64,000 nucleotides of DNA. It comes from an uncultured Solirubrobacterales bacterium (GTDB lineage Bacteria; Actinomycetota; Thermoleophilia; Solirubrobacterales; 70-9). The position numbers and the translations under genes were made by a program. Location of the stretch: contig CAJAIJ010000037.1 of NCBI GenBank assembly GCA_903939845.1, positions 1 through 64,000 on the forward strand, read 5' to 3'. Under the pieces are notes generated by a model, which had not been told where the DNA came from, searched no databases, and saw only the letters and a program-made list of their open reading frames with translations. Shown here in pieces: positions 30,731 through 40,112 of the stretch (positions within the stretch are counted from its first letter, which is position 1; the number at the start of each line of letters is the position of its first letter).

Positions 30731-31123
30731 GTGACCACCTATGTCGAGACCTCGGCGGTTGCGAAGCTGCTGTTCGCCGAGGAGGAGTCCCGGGCGCTCA
30801 AGGCCTTCCTCGATCGCACCGTCCGGGATTCAGGGTCCGTCTTCTCCTCGATCCTGCTCGAGACCGAGCTGAGGAGAGCGGCGCTCCGGCACCGGGCGCC
30901 GCAGGACCTCGTCACCGATGTGATCGGCAGGTTCGATCTGGTCGAACCCGACCGGGCGATCTACCGTCAGGCCGGCCTGCTCCCCGGTGACGGCGTGAGA
31001 TCTCTGGACGCCATCCATGTCGCCATCGCCCTGAGGATCGAGGCCGAGCAGTTCGTCACTTACGACGAGCGCCAGGCCGCGGCGGCAGCCGGTGCCGGGC
31101 TGTTGGTCGTCTCCCCGGCCTGA
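30731..31123 (+). CDS. PIN-domain toxin (VapC-like)
   Basis: This 130-residue PIN-domain protein is probably an Mg-dependent RNase inhibited by the Phd-type protein upstream. It starts at GTG 30731. Acidic positions are visible in ETSAVAKL, LLETELRR, SLDAIHVA and TYDERQ. The first is Glu instead of the usual Asp (YVETSAVAKL), a variant seen in some PIN proteins, so activity is likely but not certain. A Phd antitoxin with a VapC-type toxin is a common mixed pairing. A degraded copy of this gene's 3' end lies at 32096-32156. Confidence 0.8.
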   Translation: MTTYVETSAVAKLLFAEEESRALKAFLDRTVRDSGSVFSSILLETELRRAALRHRAPQDLVTDVIGRFDLVEPDRAIYRQAGLLPGDGVRSLDAIHVAIALRIEAEQFVTYDERQAAAAAGAGLLVVSPA

Positions 31124-31383
31124 TCTCGCGGGGTGGGCTCCGAAGCGGGGGGCACCGGTTGGCGGTGAAGTTTTGGAGGTCGATCTGGGGACCCCGGTGA
31201 TTTGCGGTGACTCGTTGCGGGATCGTTGCCGTTGTCATGCATTGATGAGCGGAATGGATTGACGATGCCTCCCGTGAGAGGAAGGAATCGGAGGATGGAG
31301 CAAGACGACTCCCATGTTGGATCCAGGGCCGGCTCTGATGGATGAATGGAGGATTGATGTCGAGAGGACGGTGTGCCAATCTA

Positions 31384-31401
31384 TGTGTATGCGCTTACAC
31401 A
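31384..31401 (+). promoter_or_regulatory. Palindromic operator overlapping the second antitoxin start
   Basis: An 18-base near-perfect palindrome (TGTGTA arms around TGCGCT, ending TACACA) covers both possible ATG codons. Ribbon-helix-helix antitoxins bind such palindromes, so it is a likely autoregulatory site. TTGATG lies upstream at a spacing suitable for a -35 box. Confidence 0.5.
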
Positions 31402-31628
31402 TCACACTCGATGACGAACTCGTTGCTGAACTCGACCGGATCGCCGGCCCCGGAAAGAGGAGCGCCTTCATCACGGCCTCGGTGAGGAAGGCTCTGGATG
31501 AAGCCAGGCGATGGGACGGGATCCTGGAATCACTCGGTTCGCTGCCGGAGGACGGCGGGCAGTGGGGAGAAGATCCCGAGGCCTGGATCGACCGGGAACG
31601 GCGGGCCGATCCAGACCGGGTGGGCTGA
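31389..31628 (+). CDS. Ribbon-helix-helix antitoxin (VapB-like)
   Basis: The 79-residue protein begins MRLHITLDDELVAELDRIAG, a typical ribbon-helix-helix beta strand and first helix, then RSAFITASVRKALDEAR. The acidic, Trp-containing C-terminus is toxin-binding in character. ATG 31383, two codons earlier, is an alternative start. Both lie inside the palindrome. It directly precedes a PIN toxin in the same reading frame. Confidence 0.8.
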   Translation: MRLHITLDDELVAELDRIAGPGKRSAFITASVRKALDEARRWDGILESLGSLPEDGGQWGEDPEAWIDRERRADPDRVG

Positions 31629-31631
31629 CCC

Positions 31632-32024
31632 CTGCGACTGGCGCTCGACACGACCGTTCTGATCGATGCCCTCAGGGGCGGAGATGCGGCGGAGAGGATC
31701 CGGGAGCTGCACAGGGCCGGGGGCTCCACCCCTTGGATATGCGCCGTGAACGTCGAGGAGCTATACCGGGGGGTCAGAGAATCGGAGTCGACAGCGGTCC
31801 GAGTGCTCGTCGACGGCCTGCGTCTGGCACCTCTGGGGAAGAGAGAGGGTGAACTGGCGGGCCGGTGGAGGCAGGAGTTCGCGGCAAAGGGGGTGACCCT
31901 GAGCCAGGCGGACTGCCTGATCGCGGCGGCTGCGGCCGGGGTCGGGGCGACGCTCGCAACTGGGAATCCGAAGCACTTCCCGATGGACGATCTGAGCACG
32001 GTGCACTGGCCGGTTGGGGGCTAG
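31632..32024 (+). CDS. PIN-domain toxin with non-canonical start
   Basis: The product reads LRLALDTTVLIDALRG..., with the catalytic Asp of a PIN N-terminus, then VNVEELYRGV, SQADCLIAAAA and ATGNPKHF, all matching VapC-type RNases. The in-frame region between the antitoxin TGA (31626-31628) and this motif holds no ATG, GTG or TTG. Translation must start at CTG 31632 or 31638, or arise by readthrough of the TGA. The GTG at 31746 would remove the active site. Because antitoxin and toxin share a frame, a single stop separates them. Confidence 0.7.
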   Translation: MRLALDTTVLIDALRGGDAAERIRELHRAGGSTPWICAVNVEELYRGVRESESTAVRVLVDGLRLAPLGKREGELAGRWRQEFAAKGVTLSQADCLIAAAAAGVGATLATGNPKHFPMDDLSTVHWPVGG

Positions 32025-32095
32025 ACACGGTTGGGCGTAAAGCCAAACGATCTCCGGTGAGGGCCAAGGCGTCGCCAGCCAGACCTCCGGTGCCA

Positions 32096-32156
32096 TGACG
32101 ACCGCCAGGCTGCGGCGGCCTCCGGTGCCGGGCTGTTGGTCCTCTCTCCTGACTGA
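32096..32156 (+). pseudogene. Remnant of a PIN toxin 3' end
   Basis: Translation gives DDRQAAAASGAGLLVLSPD and a stop, nearly matching the end of the first toxin (DERQAAAAAGAGLLVVSPA). DNA identity to 31068-31123 is high. No upstream part of a toxin gene is present, so this is a leftover fragment. Confidence 0.65.
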
Positions 32157-32205
32157 CCGGAGCCAGACAGCGGCGCGTGCCTTGCTTGCCTGATCGGTAG
32201 AAGCT

Positions 32206-33348
32206 CTACCTGACGACCTTGACCGTCTTGTTGACGGTCCTGCCGCCGGCGTTTGCCGAAGTGACTGCCACCTTCGCCTTGACCGTGCCGGTCTTGCGGA
32301 ACTTCACCTTGGCAGTGATCGTCCTCGTCGCTCCTGCGGCGACCGATCCAACCGAGGTATTTACCGAGACTCCGCGGCCCGAGATCTTCGCCCGGACCCC
32401 GGTGGCAGTGTCGCCACCGGAGTTGGTCACCTGAATCCGGTAGGAGACCGTCTTGCCCTTCCTGGCCTTGGCGGGACCGGTGACCCTGACCCGGGAGATG
32501 GAGGCGGCCCCCTCCCGAACCGTGAGGCCGGTGACGCCGATCAGGGAGTCGCTGATGATGATGTTGGCTGCATCCGAGCCATCGAGGTTTGCCCGGCCGA
32601 TCGAGTCGCCGCTTCCGTAGTTCGCCCAGTAGAGGTGGTTGGAACTCAGCGCGATGCCGTCCGGGCCGTTGGCCACGGGGGTTTCGATGAGGTCCGGGGT
32701 TACCCCGGTACCGTTCAGGTTGGCCCGACCGACGAGCGAGTCGTCGTAATCGGTCCAGTAGATGTGGTTGGCGTTGACGGCCACGCCATCTGCCTCACGA
32801 TCGAGGAACGAGGGGTCGACCCCGGTGCCATTGAGGTTGGCTCGACCGATGAAACCGTCGGTGTTGCCCCAGTAGATGTAGTTGGAATCGACCGCCAGCC
32901 CGTAGGGCGCTGCCTGCCCGGTGATGAAATTGCCATCAATCTCGCTGCCGTCGAGGTTGGCCCGGCCGATTCTCGTCTGGTAGTCGGTCCAGTAGATGTA
33001 GTTGGAGTCGACTGCGACCCCGCCTGCATAGATGGAGGGGGCAGGAAGGTCGATGAAGTCGAATTCGGGTCCGGAGCCGTCCAGGTTGGAGCGGCCGATC
33101 TGAGCCGTCTCGTAGGAGGACCAGTAGAGGTAGTTCGAGTCACTCGCCAGGTGGTCCGGGCCGTCGAGCAGCGGACTCGAGATGAGCGAGTAGTCGAGGT
33201 CGACACCGTCGAGGTTGGAGCGGCCGATCGAGTCTCCGGTGTAATTGGCCCAGTAGAGACTCGATGCACCCGCAGCCTGGGCGGTGGCGGCCAGCACCAC
33301 GATGGCCAGGGCTGATGAGAAGACCGCTCGTGCCTTGCGTACCTTCAT
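32206..33348 (-). CDS. Secreted six-bladed YWTD-like beta-propeller with CARDB-like C-domain
   Basis: It starts at ATG 33348 (GGGAGAA upstream), with a signal peptide ending AAGA and 380 residues in all. Six repeats share [19 protein letters not shown] and a following loop, characteristic of YWTD/LDL-receptor-type propellers. The last 100 residues form a CARDB-like domain (VSYRIQVTNSGGDTATGV, ITAKVKFRKTGTVKAKV). The blades closely match the first propeller nested in the giant protein (about 19020-19820). It probably acts extracellularly in binding. No enzyme signature is seen. Confidence 0.8.
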   Translation of the reverse strand: MKVRKARAVFSSALAIVVLAATAQAAGASSLYWANYTGDSIGRSNLDGVDLDYSLISSPLLDGPDHLASDSNYLYWSSYETAQIGRSNLDGSGPEFDFIDLPAPSIYAGGVAVDSNYIYWTDYQTRIGRANLDGSEIDGNFITGQAAPYGLAVDSNYIYWGNTDGFIGRANLNGTGVDPSFLDREADGVAVNANHIYWTDYDDSLVGRANLNGTGVTPDLIETPVANGPDGIALSSNHLYWANYGSGDSIGRANLDGSDAANIIISDSLIGVTGLTVREGAASISRVRVTGPAKARKGKTVSYRIQVTNSGGDTATGVRAKISGRGVSVNTSVGSVAAGATRTITAKVKFRKTGTVKAKVAVTSANAGGRTVNKTVKVVR

Positions 33349-33429
33349 TTCTCCCGAACCCCCGTTCGACACTTCCTGGTAGTTGGCAGAAGAGAAACCG
33401 CAAAACGGACTCTCCGGATGCCCTTTGTT

Positions 33430-33445
33430 CGTCTCACCTGAGACG
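33430..33445 (-). promoter_or_regulatory. Inverted repeat upstream of the propeller gene
   Basis: CGTCTCA and TGAGACG are separated by two bases. A TATAAA and a CCCGGG-AATA-CCCGGG hairpin lie between it and the tRNA-Thr gene. It could be an operator of the propeller gene or part of tRNA 3' processing or termination. Confidence 0.3.
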
Positions 33446-33497
33446 ACTCGGTCACTTTATACCCGGGTATTCCCGGGGCTCGAGACCTGCCGCTACA

Positions 33498-33570
<73 letters not shown>

Positions 33571-33693
33571 GAGGTAAAGCGAAGGGGAAGGCTACCGGTC
33601 GGGAGGTCCGGTCGGTGTCCCAGCAGGTCCGGCGAGGCTGCCGAACCAACATCCGCTGTCGGAATACGACTCTCACGGCCAGGTGAGAAGGGC

Positions 33694-34455
33694 TCAGGCC
33701 GAATCGAGGTCGCGCCGAATCGCCTGGGAGATCGCCTTCTCGCCGGCCGCCTCCATGGCCAGACGAAAGGAGGCCAGGAATGCCTCGGTCGCGATCGGGC
33801 GCATTGTCTCGAAGGAGTCGCGGACCTCGGGCCACTCCTCCTTCGGCCTGCCGGCACGGTCGAAGGGCTCCCAGATCTGTTCGGAGAAGATGTCCATGAA
33901 GAGATCGGCCAGGGCGAGCGACCGCCCGCGCAGGGACTCCAGGGCATCGAGTGCGACCTCGGGCGGGATCCCGAGGTCGGCCATCGCCACCCCGGCGGCC
34001 AGGAGCTTGGGGCTGATCACCTCGTAGCGGCCGCTGCCCAGAGGGCGCATCAGACCCAGTCGCTCGACCCGCTCCATCAGCCGATCGTCGGGCAGGCCCC
34101 CGCCCCACGGTCGGGCGATCTCCTCGATCGTGAGGATCTCGGGCTCCTCGTCCTCGAACGGTCCGCGAACTACACGGGTGAAGTCGAGTAGCTCTCCGGA
34201 GGAGTCACCGGCCGAATCGACGATTCGCCGGATCGCCTCGAGGTTGAAACCCTCGGATTGCAGCTCCCTGATCAGATCGATGCGAGCCACGTGCTCGGTG
34301 TCGTAGTAGCCGGTCCGACCCCGGACGAGCGGCGGGTCGAGCAGGCCTCGGGTCTGGTGGGCCCGGATGTTTCGCGGAGTCATCCCGGTCCGTTCGGCCA
34401 GCTCTTCGATCGTCATCCCGTCGGTCGGGGGATCGGCTTCCTTCGAGTCGGCCAT
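33694..34455 (-). CDS. MerR-family transcriptional regulator
   Basis: The 253-residue protein has an N-terminal MerR winged helix (about residues 15-80: MTIEELAERTGMTPRNIRAHQTRGLLDPP, then the RGRTGYYDTEHVARIDLI wing and second helix). The C-terminal domain of about 170 residues has no recognisable ligand motif. It overlaps the threonine aldolase stop in a TGATG arrangement, so the two are cotranscribed and coupled. Its target may include this operon. Confidence 0.8.
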   Translation of the reverse strand: MADSKEADPPTDGMTIEELAERTGMTPRNIRAHQTRGLLDPPLVRGRTGYYDTEHVARIDLIRELQSEGFNLEAIRRIVDSAGDSSGELLDFTRVVRGPFEDEEPEILTIEEIARPWGGGLPDDRLMERVERLGLMRPLGSGRYEVISPKLLAAGVAMADLGIPPEVALDALESLRGRSLALADLFMDIFSEQIWEPFDRAGRPKEEWPEVRDSFETMRPIATEAFLASFRLAMEAAGEKAISQAIRRDLDSA

Positions 34456-35513
34456 CAGGCCTGCCTCACCTCGAGGTCCGCGACGACCCGCTGGACATCT
34501 TCCTCGGTCGTATCCCAGGAGCAGACCAGCCGGATCAGGCCGGCCTCGCCGACCTCGAACAGGAGCGGGCGGTGAGGCGCCTGGCGCTCGACGAAGTCGC
34601 GGGCCCGCTCCAGCGGCATCGCCACGAAGACGATGTTGGCCTCGACCGACTGGGCGAGAACGATGTCTTCCAGGGCCGAGACTCGGTCGGCGAGGTCCGC
34701 TGCCCGGGCGTTGGCGGTTGCGGCCAGCTCGAGGCCGAGGTCGTTCTCGATCAACGCCGTGATCTGGGCCGAGAGGAAACGCATCTTCGAGGCGAGCTGG
34801 AGAGAGCCCTTGCGGAGGACGTCGAAGCCCTGGGCCGGGACCGGGTCGGCGAAGACGACGGCCTCTCCGAAGACCACACCGTTCTTGTTGGCCCCGAGGC
34901 TCAGGACGTCGACCCCGTGATCGGTCGAGGCGGCCGCCAGGCCACCGCCGAGGAAAGCGGCCGCGTTGAAGATGCGGGCGCCGTCCATGTGAAGGACGAG
35001 ATCGTGCTCGCCGGCGAAATCGGCGAGGGCCCGGATCTCCTCCGGGCGATAGACGGTGCCGAGTTCGGTCGGCTGGGAGATCGTGATGACCGCCGGCCAG
35101 GCGATGTGGGGAAGGTCGGCCCGGTCGGCCAGCCTCGTGGCTGCGATCTCGGGTGTCAGCTTGCCGTCCGGGGTCGGGGCGCCGAGGAGCTTGAGTCCGG
35201 CGATCGCCTCGGGAGCGGCGGTCTCATCGATGGTGAGGTGAGCGGTCTCGGCACAGATCACGGCCTGGTGTGGCCTGGCGATCGCCCTCAGGGCGGCGAC
35301 ATTGGCACCGGTGCCGTTGAGCATCGGGAAGATCCTGGAGGACTCCCCGAACTCGGCCCTGGCCAGAGCGTCCAGCCTGGCGGTCTCGGGGTCGGCCCCG
35401 TAGGAGGGGGTGTGGCCGTCGTTGACGGCGGCGATCGCCTCGAGCACCCGCGGGTGGGCGCCCGAGCAGTTGTCGGAGGCAAATCCCCTGATCGGTTCGG
35501 ACGGGTCGGGCAT
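34455..35513 (-). CDS. ltaE: Low-specificity L-threonine aldolase
   Basis: This PLP enzyme (352 aa) probably splits L-threonine or allo-threonine into glycine and acetaldehyde. Family features are FASDNCSGAHP at the N-terminus, the PLP-contacting HMDGARIFNAA, and LSLGANKNGV with the Schiff-base lysine. Length fits the family. It is first of a two-gene operon with the MerR regulator. ATG 35513 begins MPDPSEPIRGFASDN, consistent with homologous N-termini. Confidence 0.85.
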   Translation of the reverse strand: MPDPSEPIRGFASDNCSGAHPRVLEAIAAVNDGHTPSYGADPETARLDALARAEFGESSRIFPMLNGTGANVAALRAIARPHQAVICAETAHLTIDETAAPEAIAGLKLLGAPTPDGKLTPEIAATRLADRADLPHIAWPAVITISQPTELGTVYRPEEIRALADFAGEHDLVLHMDGARIFNAAAFLGGGLAAASTDHGVDVLSLGANKNGVVFGEAVVFADPVPAQGFDVLRKGSLQLASKMRFLSAQITALIENDLGLELAATANARAADLADRVSALEDIVLAQSVEANIVFVAMPLERARDFVERQAPHRPLLFEVGEAGLIRLVCSWDTTEEDVQRVVADLEVRQA

Positions 35514-35587
35514 CGGTCTCAGGGTATTGCGACCTCCTGCCCCGGTGCCGACGGAGGCCCCGGTCGAATAAACTCGTCCGCTCAGCC

Positions 35588-35669
35588 GGGGGAGTGCCCG
35601 AGTGGTTAAAGGGGACTGGCTGTAAACCAGTTGGCTCTGCCTACACAGGTTCGAATCCTGTCTCCCCCA
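35588..35669 (+). tRNA. tRNA-Tyr (anticodon GTA)
   Basis: This class II tRNA has acceptor GGGGGAG/CTCCCCC, anticodon stem ACTGG/CCAGT with loop CTGTAAA, a long variable arm (TGGCTCTGCCTA) and T-arm GGTTCGAATCC. The discriminator is A. CCA is not encoded. Confidence 0.95.
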
Positions 35670-35696
35670 CTCCGCCGCCGGGTCCCGGCGGCGGAG
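35670..35696 (+). terminator. GC-rich hairpin after tRNA-Tyr
   Basis: CTCCGCCGCCGGG and CCCGGCGGCGGAG flank a single T, forming a very stable hairpin directly after the tRNA. There is no T-run, so termination is plausible but processing is an alternative. Confidence 0.5.
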
Positions 35697-35868
35697 ACAT
35701 CGGGGTCATCTGCGGCTTTCAGGTCCCTTGCCTGTCGCGAATCTTTGCGCGGTCGCGACGAGGCACCGGCCCCCGAATGTGACAGCCGCCACATATCGCG
35801 ATACCCTTGCGCCTGCTGTTTCGTGGCAGGCCCTGAAACCATTGGCAACTCAAGGAAGTAGGTAAGGA

Positions 35869-36681
35869 ATGCTGGAAGACCTCACCATCACGTCTCATCA
35901 GGAGACGTGGCTCTGGATCGGAACCATCGGTATGGCACTGGGAGCCATCGCCATCCTCGCGCTCGGACGCGGACTCGGCAATCATGCGCATCACGCCGTG
36001 GCCAGTTTCTTCGTCTGCGCGATAGCGGCGTGTTTCTACCTGCTGATGGCATTCGGTCAGGGTGACCTGATCGTCACCGCCAAAGACCTGACGCTAACCC
36101 CGGAAGGAGTGGTCGGGACCGTAGAGGCGAAGCTCGTCTACTTCGCCCGCTACATCGACTGGGTGATCACCACACCGCTGCTCCTGATCGGCCTTCTCGG
36201 GGTCGGACTGGCAGCGGTCAACCAGGCTGGCGAGGCCGTCCGTGAGCGGACAGGGCTCGTCGCCGGAGTCATCGGGGCCGACATCCTGATGATCGTGACC
36301 GGACTGTTCGGCGCACTTTCGCTCGACAGCACCCACAAGTACATCTGGTTCGCGGTCAGCTGCGTGTTCTTCCTCGGCGTCCTCTACGTCGTCTGGGGCC
36401 CGGTCAGGGCATCGGCGAAGGCCCAGGGCGGTGAGATTGCAGCGCTCTACGACAAGCTGCTCTACATCCTCACCGTGCTCTGGTTCATCTACCCGATCCT
36501 GTGGCTGCTCGGGACCGAGGGAACCGAGGCAATCAGCCTGAACGCCGAGGTAACGGTGTTCGCGATCATCGATCTGCTGGCGAAGGTCGGCTTCGGACTG
36601 GTGCTGGTCACCGGTGTCAAGAAGCTGTCCTCGGCCGGCGAGAAGGCTTCGGCCGCCGCACCTGCGGCTGCAGCCGAATAG
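35869..36681 (+). CDS. Microbial rhodopsin, bacteriorhodopsin-like, DTG motif
   Basis: This 270-residue seven-helix retinal protein is probably a light-driven outward proton pump. Helix C reads RYIDWVITTPLLLIG, giving Asp97 (Schiff-base counter-ion), Thr101 and Gly108 at the bacteriorhodopsin D85/T89/D96 positions, so the usual proton donor is absent. Lys239 in IIDLLAKVGFG binds retinal, with Asp235 as second counter-ion. Glu217 and Glu227 match the bacteriorhodopsin proton-release pair. Leu105 predicts green absorption. A Phe at the helix E position where carotenoid-antenna rhodopsins have Gly argues against an antenna. A ribosome site (AGGAAG...AAGG) precedes ATG. The tail is Ala-rich. No retinal synthesis gene is nearby. 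Confidence 0.9.
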   Translation: MLEDLTITSHQETWLWIGTIGMALGAIAILALGRGLGNHAHHAVASFFVCAIAACFYLLMAFGQGDLIVTAKDLTLTPEGVVGTVEAKLVYFARYIDWVITTPLLLIGLLGVGLAAVNQAGEAVRERTGLVAGVIGADILMIVTGLFGALSLDSTHKYIWFAVSCVFFLGVLYVVWGPVRASAKAQGGEIAALYDKLLYILTVLWFIYPILWLLGTEGTEAISLNAEVTVFAIIDLLAKVGFGLVLVTGVKKLSSAGEKASAAAPAAAAE

Positions 36682-36713
36682 TGGGAGACCCGGCTCTGCC
36701 GGGTTGACAGTGG

Positions 36714-36756
36714 AGAGGGCCCGTCCGGCACGAAGCCGGACGGGCCCTCTTTCTTT
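36714..36756 (+). terminator. Intrinsic terminator of the rhodopsin gene
   Basis: A perfect 16-base stem (AGAGGGCCCGTCCGGC and its complement, loop ACGAA) is followed by TTCTTT. It ends the monocistronic rhodopsin transcript just before the convergent sigma factor gene. Confidence 0.9.
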
Positions 36757-36784
36757 GGTCGAGCCCAGGGCCGGTGCGAGCCGG

Positions 36785-37936
<1,152 letters not shown>

Positions 37937-38172
37937 TGTCGGCCCCTTCGATCGAACTCCGTCGAATGAAGATCCGGGCACGGGCGACTCCTCTGTCCAC
38001 CCGTCGGAAGGCCGGATTATAGGAGCACCGGAAAGGTGATTGGTGAACTGGAGCCAGCAAGGAGTCGGATTCGTGCCCCGAAGGTCGGGACCGGCTACCC
38101 TATGGGCGCAATCGCAGGAGTACCGAGGGTATTGGCCGCCGGTCTCGCTGCACGGAAGAGAAGAGACGGAAG

Positions 38173-39159
38173 ATGAACCCTGAGATCGCCCTTTCGCCCG
38201 ATGGCGTCGACGTTCAGGCGGGTAAGCCCGCAACTCGCGTGAGCCTCTCCCAGGTCGGAGTGACCGGGGTCGAGAAGGTCCTGAACGTTGACGGAATGGG
38301 CCATTACCACGCCGAGTTGAACTGTTTCGTCGACCTCGGACCCGACCAGGCCGGCGTCCACATGTCTCGTTTCGAAGAGAACGTCGCCGAAGCGATGGAC
38401 TTCGTCGCCCAGCAGGAGTCGATGCGGGCCGAGCAGTTCGCCGCGAAGGTGGCCGAGCTGGTCCGGGACAAGCAGGGCGGCCTCAGGGCCGAAGTCACGG
38501 TCAAGGCCCGCTTCCCGGAGACGATGCCGGCACCCGAGTCCGGGATTCCCACTCAGGAGATCTACACGCTGCTGGGAAGGGCGGTCGCGTCGCCCAACGG
38601 CACCCGGACCGTGACCGGAGTCGAGGCTCAGGGGATGACGGCCTGCCCGTGTGCGCAGGAGATGGTCGCCGACCTCGCCCGCGGCAGGCTCGGCGAAGCC
38701 GGCTACAGCGAGGACCAGATCAGCGAGATCGTGGAACTCGTCCCGATCGCCACTCACAACCAGCGGGGCATCGGCACGCTCTACGTCGGATGCACCGAGG
38801 GTTCGGCCGAGGACATCGACGCCCGCGACCTGTTGAGGCTGGTCGAGAGCTCGATGAGCTCCGAGATCTTCGAGCTGATGAAGCGACCGGACGAGCTGTC
38901 GGTCGTGGCCAAGGCTCATGACAACCCGCGGTTCGTCGAAGACTGCGTGCGGGAGATGCTGAGGCAGGTGGTCGAGAAGTACACCGACCTGGCCGACAAC
39001 GCCTTCGTGATGGCCCGTCAGGAGAACCTCGAGACGATCCATCGCCACAACGTGGTGGCAGAGCGCTACGGAACCATGAGTGACATCCGGTCCGAGATCA
39101 CGGGCGACAGCCACACCCAGAGCCACCTCACGATGCGGGAGTGGCTCGACCTCGGCTGA
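38173..39159 (+). CDS. folE2: GTP cyclohydrolase I, FolE2/MptA family
   Basis: The enzyme (328 aa) converts GTP to dihydroneopterin triphosphate or a related product, the first step of folate synthesis. Diagnostic motifs are [34 protein letters not shown] with the metal-binding Cys, and THNQRG. This metal-dependent type replaces FolE and is similar to archaeal MptA; in a bacterium FolE2 is the likelier activity. No other folate gene is adjacent. ATG 38173 follows GGAAG. Confidence 0.88.
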   Translation: MNPEIALSPDGVDVQAGKPATRVSLSQVGVTGVEKVLNVDGMGHYHAELNCFVDLGPDQAGVHMSRFEENVAEAMDFVAQQESMRAEQFAAKVAELVRDKQGGLRAEVTVKARFPETMPAPESGIPTQEIYTLLGRAVASPNGTRTVTGVEAQGMTACPCAQEMVADLARGRLGEAGYSEDQISEIVELVPIATHNQRGIGTLYVGCTEGSAEDIDARDLLRLVESSMSSEIFELMKRPDELSVVAKAHDNPRFVEDCVREMLRQVVEKYTDLADNAFVMARQENLETIHRHNVVAERYGTMSDIRSEITGDSHTQSHLTMREWLDLG

Positions 39160-39171
39160 GGTCGGGCTGCC

Positions 39172-39726
39172 TCAGGCCCCGTCGGGGCCGGATCGCTTTG
39201 CCTGGATCCGGCGCCTCATACCGAAGAAGTAGTCGACGCCGCTGACGACGGTGGCGATCAGGGCCGCGTAGACGAGGACCCAGACGCCGAACGGGGCCGG
39301 ATCGAACAGGATCAGGCCGAATACGGCACCGATCTGGAGCACGGTCTTGACCTTGCCCATCCAGCTGGCCGAGATCACGACGCCGCCCTCGGCCGCGATC
39401 GCCCTGAGCACGGTCACGGCGAACTCCCGGGCGATGATCACCATCGCCATCCAGGCCGGCAGGCGGCCGAGCGAGACCAGGGTGACCAGGGCGGCGACGA
39501 TCAGGAGCTTGTCGGCGAGCGGATCCATCAGCTTGCCGAAGTCGGTGATCGAGTCCCGCGAGCGGGCGATGTAGCCGTCGAGTCCGTCGGAGAGGGCGGC
39601 GAGCGCGAAAACGACCGCCGCGAGAGCGTCGCTGTGGGGGGTCTCCCCGAGCAGGGCGACGACCACGACCGGGACCGCGAGGATCCTCAGCAGTGTGATC
39701 AGGTTGGGGAGGTTGAGCGGGATCAT
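39172..39726 (-). CDS. pgsA: CDP-diacylglycerol-glycerol-3-phosphate 3-phosphatidyltransferase
   Basis: This membrane enzyme (184 aa, about four to five helices) probably makes phosphatidylglycerol phosphate. The CDP-alcohol phosphatidyltransferase motif is complete: DGLDGYIARSR...G...DPLAD. It begins MIPLNLPNLITLLRILAVPV, typical of PgsA. It follows tatA by 51 bases on the same strand. Confidence 0.85.
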   Translation of the reverse strand: MIPLNLPNLITLLRILAVPVVVVALLGETPHSDALAAVVFALAALSDGLDGYIARSRDSITDFGKLMDPLADKLLIVAALVTLVSLGRLPAWMAMVIIAREFAVTVLRAIAAEGGVVISASWMGKVKTVLQIGAVFGLILFDPAPFGVWVLVYAALIATVVSGVDYFFGMRRRIQAKRSGPDGA

Positions 39727-39777
39727 CGTGGCACTCCGCCTGACCGGCCCCGGGCCGGCCGGACCTCCTCCGGCAGG

Positions 39778-40056
39778 TCAGGCCTCTTTTTCGCCCTTCG
39801 CGGTAACGGCATCGGGTGCCGGGGCGTCGGCGGGTGCTTCGGCATCACCGGCGGTGGCATCGACCTTCTCCGGGATGGCAGCATCGTCCTCGTCGTCCTT
39901 GCCCTCGACCGAATCCCGGAAGCCGCGCAGCCCCTTGCCCAGGGACTTGGCCGCCTTGGGGATCTGCTTGGGACCGAAGATCAGGATCAGGATCCCGAGC
40001 ACGATCAGGAGTTCGGGAACCCCGATATTGGGAAGAAAGGCGAACGGGGCAGTCAT
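39778..40056 (-). CDS. tatA: Twin-arginine translocase subunit TatA
   Basis: The protein (92 aa) has one N-terminal membrane helix (PELLIVLGILILIFGPKQIP), the FGPK hinge and an amphipathic helix (KAAKSLGKGLRGFRDS), followed by an acidic Ala/Pro-rich tail. TatA forms the pore for folded Tat substrates; the amine oxidase at 42003 is a candidate substrate. A TatB-like role cannot be excluded. Confidence 0.85.
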   Translation of the reverse strand: MTAPFAFLPNIGVPELLIVLGILILIFGPKQIPKAAKSLGKGLRGFRDSVEGKDDEDDAAIPEKVDATAGDAEAPADAPAPDAVTAKGEKEA

Positions 40057-40112
40057 CGGGCGGGGCCTCCGGTGAGGTCTCTGGTCGGCATGGTTTGCCT
40101 AGTGTAGGGACG

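Noticed and set aside
35869-36681. Actinorhodopsin or sensory rhodopsin
   Set aside because: Helix C and G motifs and the release-group glutamates match bacteriorhodopsin-like pumps; no transducer gene is adjacent.
38173-39126. Long minus-strand frame opposite folE2
   Set aside because: folE2 motifs are clear on the plus strand; the antisense frame has no family signature.
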